From Mucilaginibacter sp. PAMB04168 (GTDB lineage: Bacteria; Bacteroidota; Bacteroidia; Sphingobacteriales; Sphingobacteriaceae), in NCBI RefSeq assembly GCF_039634365.2, contig NZ_CP155079.2:1302001-1366000 (forward strand): a stretch of 64,000 bases of DNA. The letters run 5' to 3'. The first letter of the stretch is position 1; each line of letters opens with the position of its first letter. Positions 1 through 9,277 of this stretch are shown here, piece by piece. The notes beneath the pieces are model-generated. The model was given only the letters and a program-made list of their open reading frames with translations. It had not been told where the DNA came from and ran no database searches. A program made the position numbers and the translations under genes.

Positions 1-659
1 CTAGTGGTGGCGTTCCGGCTTTGCTCTGCCGGATGGTTATCATACAGCTTATCAAAATCGGCCAGGTTATCGCCGCATAGCAATATAATATTATACTTGT
101 TCAGCACCTGCAACCGGCGGCTCTCCTTGCTTGAACTGCCCAATTTAAGCATTAAGTGTTCTGTATCGGCGTTGGGCATGTTGTAGCGTTGCAGGTTTTT
201 TAAAGTGCCGTTACGTTCATCTTCATCGCGGTTGGTGATGTAAAATACCGTTACACCTTTGCTGGCGGCGTATTTAAAAAAGCCCGGTGCTCCGGCAACG
301 GTGTCACAATCGGCTTTGGCGGTCCACTGTTTCCAGGTGGCTGCATCATATTCCTGGTTATTGAAAGCACGCTGTGCATCATAAGGGCTGTTGTCTAATA
401 CTGTTTCATCAATATCAGTTACTACAGCCAATGGCTTAGTGCCGGGGTTTTTAAGTGCTTCATCTAACCGCAGTTTAGCCAGGTTATAAGCCTGAAAACA
501 CAGCGCCCTGTATTCGGCCGCCCGTTGCTGCCATAAAGATGCCCATACCTTGCCGTTATTTACGGTCGAGGCACCTGGAGTAGTTACCGTAGTGCGGGTA
601 GCACTGCAGGCAGACAGTATAGTGAGACTTATAAGAAAGCAGGAGTAGCGATTGTTCAT
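1..659 (-). CDS. 5'-nucleotidase, lipoprotein e(P4) family (partial)
   Basis: HAD-superfamily acid phosphatase of the lipoprotein e(P4) type, expected to dephosphorylate nucleotides such as NMN or NADP outside the cytoplasm. Translating the minus strand from the ATG at 659 gives MNNRYSCFLISLTILSACS, a lipoprotein signal with lipobox LSAC and Cys at residue 18. The HAD motif I follows as DIDETVLDNSPY, giving the nucleophile Asp and the acid/base Asp. The FYITNRDEDER stretch fits HAD motif II (Thr/Asn region) and LLCGDNLADF fits motif IV. About 219 codons are visible and the 3' end runs off the left edge, so the C-terminal 30-50 residues are missing. No partner gene is visible. A short spacer separates it from the msrA terminator. 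Confidence 0.88.
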   Translation of the reverse strand, partial: MNNRYSCFLISLTILSACSATRTTVTTPGASTVNNGKVWASLWQQRAAEYRALCFQAYNLAKLRLDEALKNPGTKPLAVVTDIDETVLDNSPYDAQRAFNNQEYDAATWKQWTAKADCDTVAGAPGFFKYAASKGVTVFYITNRDEDERNGTLKNLQRYNMPNADTEHLMLKLGSSSKESRRLQVLNKYNIILLCGDNLADFDKLYDNHPAEQSRNATT

Positions 660-708
660 GATAACTATTTTGTAGTGCCAAAGCTACTCAAACCGCTGCT
701 AAACAAAA

Positions 709-740
709 AGGTCATTGCTTCAATGAAGTAGCAATGACCT
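709..740 (-). terminator. Intrinsic terminator of msrA
   Basis: An 11-bp perfect stem (709-719 pairing with 730-740) with a 10-nt loop. Read on the minus strand it is followed by TTTTTGTTT. It lies 22 nt past the msrA stop codon and in front of the next minus-strand gene. Confidence 0.8.
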
Positions 741-762
741 TGTGTTATAATATATGAAACCC

Positions 763-1308
763 TTACAACAACTCGGGTTTTACTTTTTCGGTGAATTGCC
801 GGGCAAACTTGTTAAGCTTGGGCTGAATTACAAAAGCGCAGTAAGGCTTGGTTGGGTTATCATTAAAATAGTTTTGATGATAATCTTCGGCCTCGTAAAA
901 TTCGCCGATGGGCGTTACCTCAGTTACAATTGGTTTGTCAAACACGTGCTCATTGGTGAGGCGTTCGATCATGGCTTCGGCCTGCTGCTTTTGATCATCG
1001 TTATGATAAAAAATAGCCGAACGATATTGTGTGCCCACATCATTGCCCTGGCGGTTAAGCGTGGTAGCATCATGTGTTTTAAAGAACACCAGCAATAGTT
1101 CCTCAAAGCTTACCTCGTCGGCATCATAGTTCAGTTCAATTACTTCGGCATGGCCGGTATCACCCTCGCAAACCTGCATGTAGGTTGGGTTATCAACATG
1201 GCCGCCTGTATATCCTGACCGTACACTTTGTACGCCTTTAACTGCTTGAAAAATGGCCTCGGTACACCAAAAGCAACCGTTGCCAAATGTGGCTTTCTGT
1301 AAGTTCAT
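763..1308 (-). CDS. msrA: Peptide-methionine (S)-S-oxide reductase MsrA
   Basis: Reduces methionine-S-sulfoxide in proteins and as the free amino acid, using thioredoxin. The hallmark GNGCFWCTEAIF places the catalytic Cys at residue 12, and VRSGYTGG and GDTGHAEVIEL are further family motifs. At 181 residues it is a full-length single-domain MsrA without a fused MsrB and without a signal peptide, so it should act in the cytoplasm. It is a single transcription unit: a terminator follows on the minus strand and a bidirectional terminator lies upstream. Assignment is firm. Confidence 0.95.
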   Translation of the reverse strand: MNLQKATFGNGCFWCTEAIFQAVKGVQSVRSGYTGGHVDNPTYMQVCEGDTGHAEVIELNYDADEVSFEELLLVFFKTHDATTLNRQGNDVGTQYRSAIFYHNDDQKQQAEAMIERLTNEHVFDKPIVTEVTPIGEFYEAEDYHQNYFNDNPTKPYCAFVIQPKLNKFARQFTEKVKPELL

Positions 1309-1431
1309 AACCTTAGTGTACGAAAAGTATGCCAGTTTAATTTCACGTCAGTCGGCTACGTGTAAGTTTGTTTATAAGGCGCTATTTTTAGTTATGGTTT
1401 TTTATTATGGGAATTGGCTGGTGATTGGCCT

Positions 1432-1468
1432 AAAATTAAAAAGCCGGTTTTGCCGGCTTTTTAATTTT
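1432..1468. terminator. Bidirectional intrinsic terminator
   Basis: A perfect 16-bp stem (1432-1447 with 1453-1468) with a 5-nt loop and a GC core GCCGG/CCGGC flanked by A/T runs, so it can work on both strands. It lies directly past the stop of the minus-strand alcohol dehydrogenase gene. Confidence 0.85.
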
Positions 1469-1486
1469 ACAGAGGAGTACTTCAAT

Positions 1487-2530
1487 TTACAGAGAAGCCA
1501 TATCTATCACAAAGCGGTAATGTACATCACCAGCCAGGGTGCGCTCGTAAGCTTCGTTAATCTGGCTAATGTCTATCACTTCCACATCTGACGTTATGTT
1601 ATGTTCTGCGCAGTAATCAAGCATTTCCTGGGTCTCTTTGATACCACCAACCAGCGAGCCAACCAGGCTGCGGCGGCCCATAATTAGTGGGAACGCCGCC
1701 ACCGGCGATGGTTCTGCAGGTGCTCCTAATAATATCATCACTCCATCCGTTTTAAGCAAAGCCAGATATTCATTATAATCGTGCTGTGCCGATACAGTGT
1801 CGATAATAAAATCGAAGCTATTGGCCAGGCCTGCCATCGTGTCTTTATCGGTGGTAAGCTTAAAGTGGTGCGCACCTAACTCGGTAGCATCTTTCTCTTT
1901 ACTTGCCGAACGACTTAACATTGTTACCTCAGCACCCATAGATGCCGCCAGCTTAACGGCCATGTGCCCTAAACCGCCTAATCCTACAACGGCCAACTTA
2001 TCGCCCGCTTTTACACCCCAGTGGCGCAACGGCGAGTAAGTTGTTATGCCGGCGCATAGTAATGGCGCTACTTTTTCGAGGGGCAACTTGTCTGATACGG
2101 AAAGAACGAAGTGCTGCGTAACCACAATATGGCTTGAGTAACCGCCCTTGGTAACGTACTGTTTATCCTGACTTAAGGAGTTATAGGTTTGCGTATGCCC
2201 GTTTTCGCAGTATTGTTCAAGGTCGTTGTTGCAATTTGTACAATGCCTGCACGAATCAACAAAGCAGCCAACACCAACTGTGTCGCCTTCTTTAAACCGT
2301 GTAACGTTATTGCCTACACGGGTAACTTTACCCACAATTTCGTGACCAGGAACGGCTGGGTAAACTGTACCGCCCCACTCATTACGGGCGGTATGAATGT
2401 CAGAGTGGCAAACGCCACAATATAATATTTCAATCTCCACATCTTCTGCTTGAGGTTCGCGTCGTTCAAACGAGTATGGAGAAAGAGGTTGGTCTGCTGC
2501 AGGTGCAGCATATGCTTTTACTAAGGTCAT
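1487..2530 (-). CDS. Zinc-dependent alcohol dehydrogenase (NADP-type, YahK/CAD-like)
   Basis: Medium-chain zinc alcohol dehydrogenase that should interconvert aldehydes and primary alcohols with NAD(P)H. The catalytic zinc site is seen in CGVCHSDIH (Cys near residue 40) and GHEIVGKV. The structural zinc site has four cysteines in CRHCTNCNNDLEQYC. The Rossmann motif is GLGGLGHMAVKLA. Its 347 residues match the YahK/cinnamyl-alcohol-dehydrogenase subfamily, which usually reduces a broad range of aldehydes with NADPH. The gene stands alone, with an AT-rich divergent spacer upstream and a strong terminator downstream. The natural substrate cannot be read from sequence. Confidence 0.92.
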   Translation of the reverse strand: MTLVKAYAAPAADQPLSPYSFERREPQAEDVEIEILYCGVCHSDIHTARNEWGGTVYPAVPGHEIVGKVTRVGNNVTRFKEGDTVGVGCFVDSCRHCTNCNNDLEQYCENGHTQTYNSLSQDKQYVTKGGYSSHIVVTQHFVLSVSDKLPLEKVAPLLCAGITTYSPLRHWGVKAGDKLAVVGLGGLGHMAVKLAASMGAEVTMLSRSASKEKDATELGAHHFKLTTDKDTMAGLANSFDFIIDTVSAQHDYNEYLALLKTDGVMILLGAPAEPSPVAAFPLIMGRRSLVGSLVGGIKETQEMLDYCAEHNITSDVEVIDISQINEAYERTLAGDVHYRFVIDMASL

Positions 2531-2781
2531 AAATGTATTGTTTTTGCAAAAATGAACAGTTAGCGTTTAACTTTTGCTTGCGCAAAGTAATATTAAATAA
2601 AACTCAGCTATTTTATGCCAATTTAAAAAAGTTAAATACACCCGGATTTGGAGTTTTCTGCGTGATGTTTTGTGCTTTTTTCTCACTTTTCTTCACATAT
2701 TTTACAACTTGTGAGCGATTGATTAAACATTGGATATAGCCGAACATTTCGCGCTACATTGTGTATGTAAAAGCCATCATA

Positions 2782-3675
2782 ATGGCCATATATTTTCACA
2801 ATCCGAATCATCATATGCTGAACACCTACGAATTTGAAAGAGACGGGTTTGCGGGTCCGTTTCCTATCAACAATAAGCAGGAAGCCGATCTATTGGTATC
2901 CAGGGAGAAACGCTGGTCTGATTTGTTGCTGCCTTATGTAAAAGGCAGGCATACTATGAACAAAACCATTGCCGATATTGCCTCTCAAACTGAGATTATA
3001 GGCCGTATCAAAACCTTACTGGGCAACGATATACTCTTATCTGGCAGCCAGGTCATTAAACAAAGTCCGGGGGTTATACATCCATGGCATGTAGATATCG
3101 AACACCAGGCATGGAACGGCGTAACGGTTTGGGTTGCGCTCCGCAACGTAAAACCCCGGGAGTGCATGAAGGTAATATCGGGCTCGCATTTATTCGGCTT
3201 TAGTCCGGATGATTTGAAAAGCAGTGGTGTAGATACAAGCAACGATGCGGAGCTTTTACAATTGGCAAAAAGTGAAAATCCTGCTGCCGAACTGGTTGAA
3301 CTAAATATAGCCGACGGTGAATTCTTTGTGTTTTCGGGCAAGCTATGGCATGCCACGAGCAATAACACCACCCACAAACGCCATGCACTGTTGTTGCAAT
3401 ACTGCCGCCCCGATCAAAAGGCCAGGGTATTGAACAGTTTTGCACTACCCAAAATTGTATGGCAAAAAACCCAGGCAGAGTGCCTGTTAGTAAGCGGAAC
3501 CGACCAGTATAAAGTGAATAAGCTGATCAGGTATAAAAGCATCGGCAACTTACCCCGAAAGGCAAAGGCCGTAGGGGTTTATCTATTCAGGAACTTATAC
3601 CAGCGAAGGCATAAACTAACTGCGGGTATGTTAAGTTACATTATAGCTGCCTTTTCAGAACTTTTTGCTAGTTAA
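2782..3675 (+). CDS. Phytanoyl-CoA dioxygenase (PhyH) family protein
   Basis: Non-haem Fe(II)/2-oxoglutarate oxygenase of the PhyH family. The iron triad is visible as the HVD of HPWHVDIEH (HxD type) and a distal His in the HATSNNTTHKRH stretch. The following Arg could bind 2-oxoglutarate. The fold region ends with LLLQYCRPDQ, and about 80 further basic residues follow. I take the ATG at 2782; a GTG at 2761 would add seven residues and neither has a clear ribosome-binding site. The substrate is unknown, and members range from lipid to natural-product hydroxylases. It is a single gene, convergent with the membrane-protein pair on the minus strand. Confidence 0.8.
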   Translation: MAIYFHNPNHHMLNTYEFERDGFAGPFPINNKQEADLLVSREKRWSDLLLPYVKGRHTMNKTIADIASQTEIIGRIKTLLGNDILLSGSQVIKQSPGVIHPWHVDIEHQAWNGVTVWVALRNVKPRECMKVISGSHLFGFSPDDLKSSGVDTSNDAELLQLAKSENPAAELVELNIADGEFFVFSGKLWHATSNNTTHKRHALLLQYCRPDQKARVLNSFALPKIVWQKTQAECLLVSGTDQYKVNKLIRYKSIGNLPRKAKAVGVYLFRNLYQRRHKLTAGMLSYIIAAFSELFAS

Positions 3676-3761
3676 ATCAATAGCAGGCGTTTAAGAGCAT
3701 TATGTCTTAATATCACAGTATGGGTGTGTGCCCTTACTTGGCTTTGTGCTTGCCTGCTGTA

Positions 3762-4349
3762 TTAAATAAGTGCTTGTTGAGTGCGCATATTTTTGATCAG
3801 TTCCCAGCTTCGGGCATCATATTCAAAAACAATTGCATCCCGGCCAGCAAGTTTACGGTGAGTGTATAAGCCTCTTGTTAGGATAGTGTTTTGAGGCGTT
3901 TGCCAATTACCGGCCGACATTAAAATAAAAGTGTTAACCCGTACACCTTTGTTAAATATGGCTACGCTTTTCTTTTCGGGTTCCTTGGTATTTTCGAAGT
4001 GTATCGCAGATCCGTTGGGATGATAACTGTTTTTAACTTTTAATAATCTAACCATACGCAAATCCTTCCATGCAATTGTTCTTCTCCAAAAAAGCGAATA
4101 GGCCGTAACTCCTCTTTTATCAATTATTATTAAAGGCAAAGCAGAGGAAGTTAATAGCCAGCTTTCAAAGATTAATAAAGCTAATAGAGCCGGCATATAA
4201 AGTATATTCTCTGACGTGAAGTAGCTCGCCCCGCGTTGGGCGAGTATAAATATTCCCTGCGCAATCATGCTCAAGACTATTAAAAGAAAGAGCAAGGCAA
4301 TGGTATTCAAGAAAATGTTGTTAGAAAAAAGACGGTACGTTGTTTTCAT
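3762..4349 (-). CDS. Uncharacterised membrane protein
   Basis: I do not recognise this family. The 195-residue product starts MKTTYRLFSNN and has two strongly hydrophobic segments in its first 90 residues. A soluble region of PH-like character follows: ITAYSLFWRRTIAWKDLRMVR recalls bacterial PH-domain proteins, but this is only an impression. The ATG at 4349 is preferred because an upstream start at 4430 would run 62 nt into the preceding gene. It sits 19 nt downstream of the 264-residue gene and is probably co-transcribed with it. Confidence 0.55.
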   Translation of the reverse strand: MKTTYRLFSNNIFLNTIALLFLLIVLSMIAQGIFILAQRGASYFTSENILYMPALLALLIFESWLLTSSALPLIIIDKRGVTAYSLFWRRTIAWKDLRMVRLLKVKNSYHPNGSAIHFENTKEPEKKSVAIFNKGVRVNTFILMSAGNWQTPQNTILTRGLYTHRKLAGRDAIVFEYDARSWELIKNMRTQQALI

Positions 4350-4368
4350 GCCAATTTTACAATGCTGT

Positions 4369-5163
4369 TTACCACACGTCATAAAATCGGCTTCGAAGCT
4401 TGGCAACACCCTCCCATATACAAACCACACCTGCCAGTGCCAATATGGTAAACGAAAATGTTATTTGATGCCTTACCATATATAATATGGACAGCAGGCT
4501 TGTTGCGACGCCAATGAGCAGTAAAATGATGCTTTTAATACGCCTGGACCGGAGCTGAGCGCTGGTAAGGGGTATTTGCTTAACAGGTCCTTTCCGGTGC
4601 ACCTGGTTTTTTACCTGCGCAATTTTTCTGAATCCGGGCGATTGCTTTTCAAAGTCACCGGCGTATCCGGTTAAACTATATTTTACATCGCCTTCGAAGT
4701 TACCACTGATGGGTTTGACGTTTTTTTGCTCTATACAGCTTAGCTGCATCATAAGCGTGTCGATAAATTTCTCTATCCCTGAAAAATCAGCTAAAGCAAT
4801 AATATCAAGCTCCAAATCGTCGCCGGGTTTAAGGTGCTGGGTAAGGTAAGTTATAAAGTCGCTAAACAATTCGGCCACATGCGGAAAGGAGCTGTGAATA
4901 AATGGAACGGCCGCTTGCGCATTTTTTATGGCCTGTGTGCCCGGCACTTTAATATGGGTAGCTCCGGGATGAGCATCCATGTACTGCTCATAAGCAGCTT
5001 CATCTTCCCAAGCCTTGGCGGCTTTTTCCATTTCGGGAACTTTCGCTTGCAGATCTGACTTCCTGATAAGCGTGAGCCAGAAAAACGGAATCATGTTTTT
5101 GATTTCGGCCAGTACTTCGCGATGGCCGTTGGTTGACCGAAAAAGGTAAGTGCGTTGACTCAT
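4369..5163 (-). CDS. Uncharacterised protein with C-terminal membrane hairpin
   Basis: A 264-residue protein with no family I can name with confidence. The N-terminal two thirds is soluble, beginning MSQRTYLFRSTNGHREVLAE. Two transmembrane segments lie near residues 210-255 (SIILLLIGVATSLLSILYMV and TFSFTILALAGVVCIW), ending in a short basic tail. The layout suggests a cytoplasmic sensor or adaptor domain anchored by a C-terminal hairpin. It is the first gene of a probable two-gene operon with the membrane protein that ends at 3762. Confidence 0.55.
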   Translation of the reverse strand: MSQRTYLFRSTNGHREVLAEIKNMIPFFWLTLIRKSDLQAKVPEMEKAAKAWEDEAAYEQYMDAHPGATHIKVPGTQAIKNAQAAVPFIHSSFPHVAELFSDFITYLTQHLKPGDDLELDIIALADFSGIEKFIDTLMMQLSCIEQKNVKPISGNFEGDVKYSLTGYAGDFEKQSPGFRKIAQVKNQVHRKGPVKQIPLTSAQLRSRRIKSIILLLIGVATSLLSILYMVRHQITFSFTILALAGVVCIWEGVAKLRSRFYDVW

Positions 5164-5638
5164 GACAAAAGCTTCAGCTATAGCATTATAACGGGAAAGC
5201 CCGAGCTTTGTTCAGTCACTTAGTTGTGCGTGCTGTTGTGAATGGAATAGGTATAGGAGGATTGTTGCGGTGATAACGCCGACCACAAGCCTGAAAAGGT
5301 TAGCAACGATCTAAGTATCCTTTATTTTTTTTATAAATGTCCCATATAATTTTATTTTTCAATGGTAGCGTTGTTGCCTTGTGCTGATAAAGGTTTACGT
5401 CGTAAAGCTTATTTAGTCAGCCTACTGTATCAACGAACTTATACAAGGCTGGTCTTACTTTTGCGATTGATATAGAATGACAATAAGCGTATTTTTTGAA
5501 GAAAAGTTCGTAGTACTTTTTAGCGATCGGGGGTGTAGCTTTGTGAAATAAGAACAATCAGGTAATCCAAGCTTTTATTATTCATTATATCTATATTATT
5601 TAATTAGAGGTAACGCGGCATGATGGTTAGCACTTAGA
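5164..5638. other. Gene-free AT-rich spacer
   Basis: No convincing open reading frame or RNA gene. Two plus-strand matches to the Bacteroidota -7 consensus, TACTTTTG (5456-5463) and TAGCTTTG (5536-5543), have no gene downstream. They may be chance in AT-rich DNA or leftovers of a lost gene. Confidence 0.4.
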
Positions 5639-6166
5639 CTACTTCTGTAAATGTAACATATATGAATTTACAAAATCTTCTATATCCTCTTTTGATCTTT
5701 CAAAATTAGGACACAATTCAGGATGAGATTGAATATAGCTCCATTTGTCTTGAATGTTTAACAGGTCAGCTTTACTAAACTCAAAAGCTTGTTCATCAAG
5801 AATAATAGCTACGCTAACCTTGACCTCATAGTCGCCGTAAAAAAGTAAATCAAATATATCCAAAAGCCTAGTAGAGCAATCTAGGGCTAGTAAAGCAAAA
5901 ACGAGTGTCCCGTTTCTATTAATGTTTTCTTGTTTTTTAATCGTTGTAAGTAATGGCTCAAGCGCACGATTATCACCAATATCATGTAAACCAATAGCAG
6001 CACGGTTAAAAATAAGGGGATTAGGATGGTCCAAAAGCGTAATTAAATAATCAAGAGCAGTTTTTTTATCCAGCCTTATAAAACTGTCAATAGCATTGCT
6101 GCCTTGTTCTATATCATCTGATAATATTTTGGCTTTTAAAAGATCGATTGGATCGTTCTGAAGCAT
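5639..6166 (-). CDS. HEAT-repeat domain protein
   Basis: A 175-residue soluble protein of paired helices. LDYLITLLDHPNPLIFNRAAIGLHDIG followed by NRALEPLLTTIKKQ is the classic HEAT-repeat pattern, occupying about residues 30-110; the last 60 residues are helical and acidic. Such proteins serve as protein-binding scaffolds and also occur as immunity-type proteins in Bacteroidota. No enzyme motif is present. Its base composition is more AT-rich than that of its neighbours, which hints at recent acquisition. Function is unassigned. Confidence 0.6.
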   Translation of the reverse strand: MLQNDPIDLLKAKILSDDIEQGSNAIDSFIRLDKKTALDYLITLLDHPNPLIFNRAAIGLHDIGDNRALEPLLTTIKKQENINRNGTLVFALLALDCSTRLLDIFDLLFYGDYEVKVSVAIILDEQAFEFSKADLLNIQDKWSYIQSHPELCPNFERSKEDIEDFVNSYMLHLQK

Positions 6167-6243
6167 AATGAAAAAAGCTTTTTACAACTCAATAAATGGT
6201 CTTTTCAGCATGAATAAGACTGTAAAAGCAAACTTAAACAAAA

Positions 6244-6267
6244 AAAGCCGGTCTCTCAACCGGCTTT
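6244..6267 (-). terminator. Terminator of the M1 peptidase operon
   Basis: A 9-bp perfect stem (6244-6252 with 6259-6267) and a 6-nt loop. On the minus strand a run of seven T follows. It lies 6 nt past the stop codon of the M1 peptidase gene. Confidence 0.8.
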
Positions 6268-6272
6268 CTCTT

Positions 6273-8621
6273 TTATGGTGTTGTCTTTCTCGAATCCTGC
6301 ATCGGGTTGCCGCCGGTGCTGGCGCCCCGTATGGTATTTTGCTGTTTAAACAGCTCAAACCGGGTTGGGGTATATTGTTGCGGCCAACTGTTGTTGCCTT
6401 CGTTTATGTCGGCGGTTTCGCGGTAAGGGTCTAACCGTATGCTTTTTACCTCTTTGGTTTTGGCAAACACTTTAGTTACGTTCAGCTCATTGTGGCGCCA
6501 AATATAAGCCGATATTTTTTCAAGCTCTTTGCTGCCGTCGGCATAAGTCCACTCAATAAACAGTGGCATAGGCAGGCCGCCCTTGTTGCTAAAGCTTAGT
6601 TCGTAAAAATAGTTTTGGCTATCATACAGCTTGCGTTCTTCGGGGCTTAAGGCATTATACATGGCCTTGTAGCTTTGCTCGGTCATAGGTGTGGCGGCAA
6701 AGCGGTCCCACTTACTGTAAAAATCCTGAAGGGCAGTGTCGGCCTCTACGGCAAAACGGGTGCCGGCAGCTTTGTTACGAGTGGTGCTAATGTTGGTTAG
6801 GTTACGGTCAAACTGGGCACGGTCGTAATTGCCTTCTACCTGCGGGTTTTTGGTGTTGAGGCGGTAGTATTTCACACTGTCTATAGAAATATCAACCGGA
6901 TTGGTTCCATAGAACCAGCCGCGCCAAAACCAGTCCAGATCCACGGCCGAGGCATCTTCCATGGTACGGAAAAAGTCCGACGGGGTAGGGTGGTGAAAAG
7001 CCCAGCGCTTGGCGTAAGTTTTAAATGCATAGTCGAACAGTTCGCGGCCCATCACCGTTTCGCGCAGCACGTTCAACGCAGTAGCAGGTTTAGCGTAGGC
7101 ATTTGGTCCAAAGCGCTGTATGTTCTCCGAGTTGGTCATGATAGGCTCCAGCTCGTTTTTAGGCAGTTTCATGTAATCTACAATCTTGTACGCCGGACCA
7201 CGGTTAGACGGGAAAGTAGGATCCCATTCCTGCTCGGTTAAGTACTGGCAAAAAGTGTTCAAGCCTTCATCCATCCAGGTCCACTGGCGCTCGTCGGAGT
7301 TCACGATCATCGGGAAGAAGTTATGACCCACTTCGTGAATAATTACGCCAATCATACCATTCTTGGTAGCCTCGCTATAAGTGCCATCCTTTTCGGCACG
7401 GCCGTAATTAAAGCAAATCATGGGGTACTCCATACCGTTGCTGGCCTCAACTGATGTTGCACAAGGATAGGGGTAAGGAATGGTGTATTTTGAGTAGGTT
7501 TTCACTGTATGCGCCACTACCTTGGTGCTGTAACGGCGGTAAAGTGGATAAGCCTCAGGCCCGTAAACCGACATAGCCATTACCTTGCGGCCGCCATCAA
7601 TTTGGGTAGCCATAGCATCCCACACCACCCGGCGCGACGATACCCATGCAAAATCGCGTACGTTTTCGGCATGCCAGTTCCACACCTTGCGTGCAGTGGC
7701 ATGGCCTTTTAAAGCGTTGCGGGCTTCTGCTAATGTTACCACCTCAACTGGTTCTTTATAAGAGGTTTGTGCCTGCTGCCAGCGTTTGTACTGGGCTGCG
7801 CTCAATACCGCGCTGTAGTTAGAGCACTGGCCGGTAGCATCTACCACGTGGTCGGCTGGTACGTTAATGGCTACTTTAAAATCGCCAAAGGTTAACGCAA
7901 ACTCGCCACGGCCGGTAAACTGCTTGTTTTGCCAGCCCTGAAAATCGCTATACACAGCCATGCGGGGGTACCACTGCGCCATCGTGTACAGGTAGTTCTT
8001 ATCCTCGGGGAAGTACTCGTAACCACCGCGGCCACCAATGGTTAGGCGGTCGGATATGTTGTACCACCAGGCAATCTTAAATGTAAATTTTGCGCCCGGT
8101 GCCAAAGTTTGCGGCAGCTCAATACGCATCATGGTTTGGTTAATGGTGTATTTAAGCGGATTGCCGGCGGCATCTTTAGCGCTCACAATATGGTTACCCA
8201 AATCGAGGTTGTGGCCCATAATGCTTTGCAACTGGCGCAGGCTCATTTTATCCTGCATACGGCTCTCGTCAAACTTGGCGCTTTCGGCATCTTTTTTATG
8301 CTCATTCTCGTCAAGCTGTAACCAAAGGTAAGTTAACGGGTCGGGCGAATTATTATAATAAGTAATAGTTTCGGTACCGTCCAGGCGCTGCTTCTCATCA
8401 TCCAGCTTAGCTACAATATCATAGTCAGCTTTCTGTTGCCAGTATTTGGGTCCTGGTGCGCCCGATGCCGAGCGGTACATATTAGGGTCGGCCAGGTAGG
8501 TGCTGCCTAACTGTTCGAACTTATTGCCGTGGTTTGACCCCGGGTTGTTTTGAATTTGCTGGGCTTGTGTTGCAGCGGAAAGCAAGAGCGAGCCAGCTAG
8601 TAAGTAGTAAAATTTTTTCAT
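6273..8621 (-). CDS. M1 family metallopeptidase (secreted)
   Basis: Gluzincin aminopeptidase-like protein of 782 residues. The zinc site HEVGHNFF (HExxH) is followed by the third ligand Glu in WMDEGLNTF, 18-20 residues later. The exopeptidase GxMEN motif is replaced by SNGMEYPMICFN, as in the Bacteroidota M1 subgroup. An N-terminal signal peptide (FYYLLAGSLLLSAATQAQ) indicates export. The start overlaps the stop of the HupE gene by 4 nt, so the two are translationally coupled. The long C-terminal region is low-complexity and without a sorting domain. Substrate is unknown. Confidence 0.9.
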   Translation of the reverse strand: MKKFYYLLAGSLLLSAATQAQQIQNNPGSNHGNKFEQLGSTYLADPNMYRSASGAPGPKYWQQKADYDIVAKLDDEKQRLDGTETITYYNNSPDPLTYLWLQLDENEHKKDAESAKFDESRMQDKMSLRQLQSIMGHNLDLGNHIVSAKDAAGNPLKYTINQTMMRIELPQTLAPGAKFTFKIAWWYNISDRLTIGGRGGYEYFPEDKNYLYTMAQWYPRMAVYSDFQGWQNKQFTGRGEFALTFGDFKVAINVPADHVVDATGQCSNYSAVLSAAQYKRWQQAQTSYKEPVEVVTLAEARNALKGHATARKVWNWHAENVRDFAWVSSRRVVWDAMATQIDGGRKVMAMSVYGPEAYPLYRRYSTKVVAHTVKTYSKYTIPYPYPCATSVEASNGMEYPMICFNYGRAEKDGTYSEATKNGMIGVIIHEVGHNFFPMIVNSDERQWTWMDEGLNTFCQYLTEQEWDPTFPSNRGPAYKIVDYMKLPKNELEPIMTNSENIQRFGPNAYAKPATALNVLRETVMGRELFDYAFKTYAKRWAFHHPTPSDFFRTMEDASAVDLDWFWRGWFYGTNPVDISIDSVKYYRLNTKNPQVEGNYDRAQFDRNLTNISTTRNKAAGTRFAVEADTALQDFYSKWDRFAATPMTEQSYKAMYNALSPEERKLYDSQNYFYELSFSNKGGLPMPLFIEWTYADGSKELEKISAYIWRHNELNVTKVFAKTKEVKSIRLDPYRETADINEGNNSWPQQYTPTRFELFKQQNTIRGASTGGNPMQDSRKTTP

Positions 8622-9208
8622 CGAAAATGAATAAGAGCATAGCGCTCAATGCACATAATTAACGCTATGCCAAATATAGCAGATGACAGGAATAATGTCC
8701 ATTCGCGCCGCTGAATTTTAGCGATATTGAGTAAAATAAATGATACGATTAGGATGCAGAGTACAATGAGCACCTGCCCAAACTCTAGCCCTACATTAAA
8801 GGCCAGTAATTGGGCCGTAATATTGGTATTGCTTCCTAACAGGCTTTTTAAATAGTTTGAAAAGCCTAATCCGTGTATAAGGCCAAAAAACAATGCCAGT
8901 ATGTAAGACAGCCGCACGGTGGTGTTTGATCGCTTCTTTTTAATGATATTAATTAAGCTGGTGATAACAATGGTAACCGGTATCAAAAACTCAATAAGCG
9001 AGGTGTTAACATGTATAATGTTCAGTGCACTAAGGGCCAGGGTAATGGAATGGCCTATGGTAAAGGCGGTAACTAAAACAAGCACTTTACGCCAGTCGGA
9101 CAGTAAATAAGTACCGCAGAGGACCATCACAAACAGGATATGATCGTATCCCTGCCAGTCGCAGATGTGCTGCCAGCCCAGCTCAAAATATAAAGAGAAA
9201 TCGCGCAT
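8618..9208 (-). CDS. HupE/UreJ family membrane protein
   Basis: A 196-residue polytopic protein with about six transmembrane segments. The family signature is present as GYDHILFVMVLCG early in the protein, then TAFTIGHSITLAL and FGLIHGLGFSNYL with conserved histidines. HupE/UreJ proteins are known as metal (nickel or cobalt) permeases near hydrogenase or urease genes. Here neither enzyme is present. Instead it is coupled by a 4-nt overlap to an M1 metallopeptidase and is divergent from a DUF6702 gene, an arrangement I recall from other Bacteroidota. A role in metal supply to the exported peptidase is only a guess. Confidence 0.8.
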   Translation of the reverse strand: MRDFSLYFELGWQHICDWQGYDHILFVMVLCGTYLLSDWRKVLVLVTAFTIGHSITLALSALNIIHVNTSLIEFLIPVTIVITSLINIIKKKRSNTTVRLSYILALFFGLIHGLGFSNYLKSLLGSNTNITAQLLAFNVGLEFGQVLIVLCILIVSFILLNIAKIQRREWTLFLSSAIFGIALIMCIERYALIHFR

Positions 9209-9277
9209 CGGCTCAAAATAAAAATTACCGATAATAATAACTTAATTTGTGCAAAAAGCGAATAACTTTATACGAAG

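Noticed and set aside
754..1098. 114-residue plus-strand reading frame
   Set aside because: Lies antisense to msrA, which has unambiguous catalytic motifs; it is a shadow frame.
2533..2739. 68-residue plus-strand frame upstream of the PhyH gene
   Set aside because: Low-complexity Phe/Leu-rich translation in AT-rich DNA in the divergent promoter region; no start context and no continuity with the next gene.
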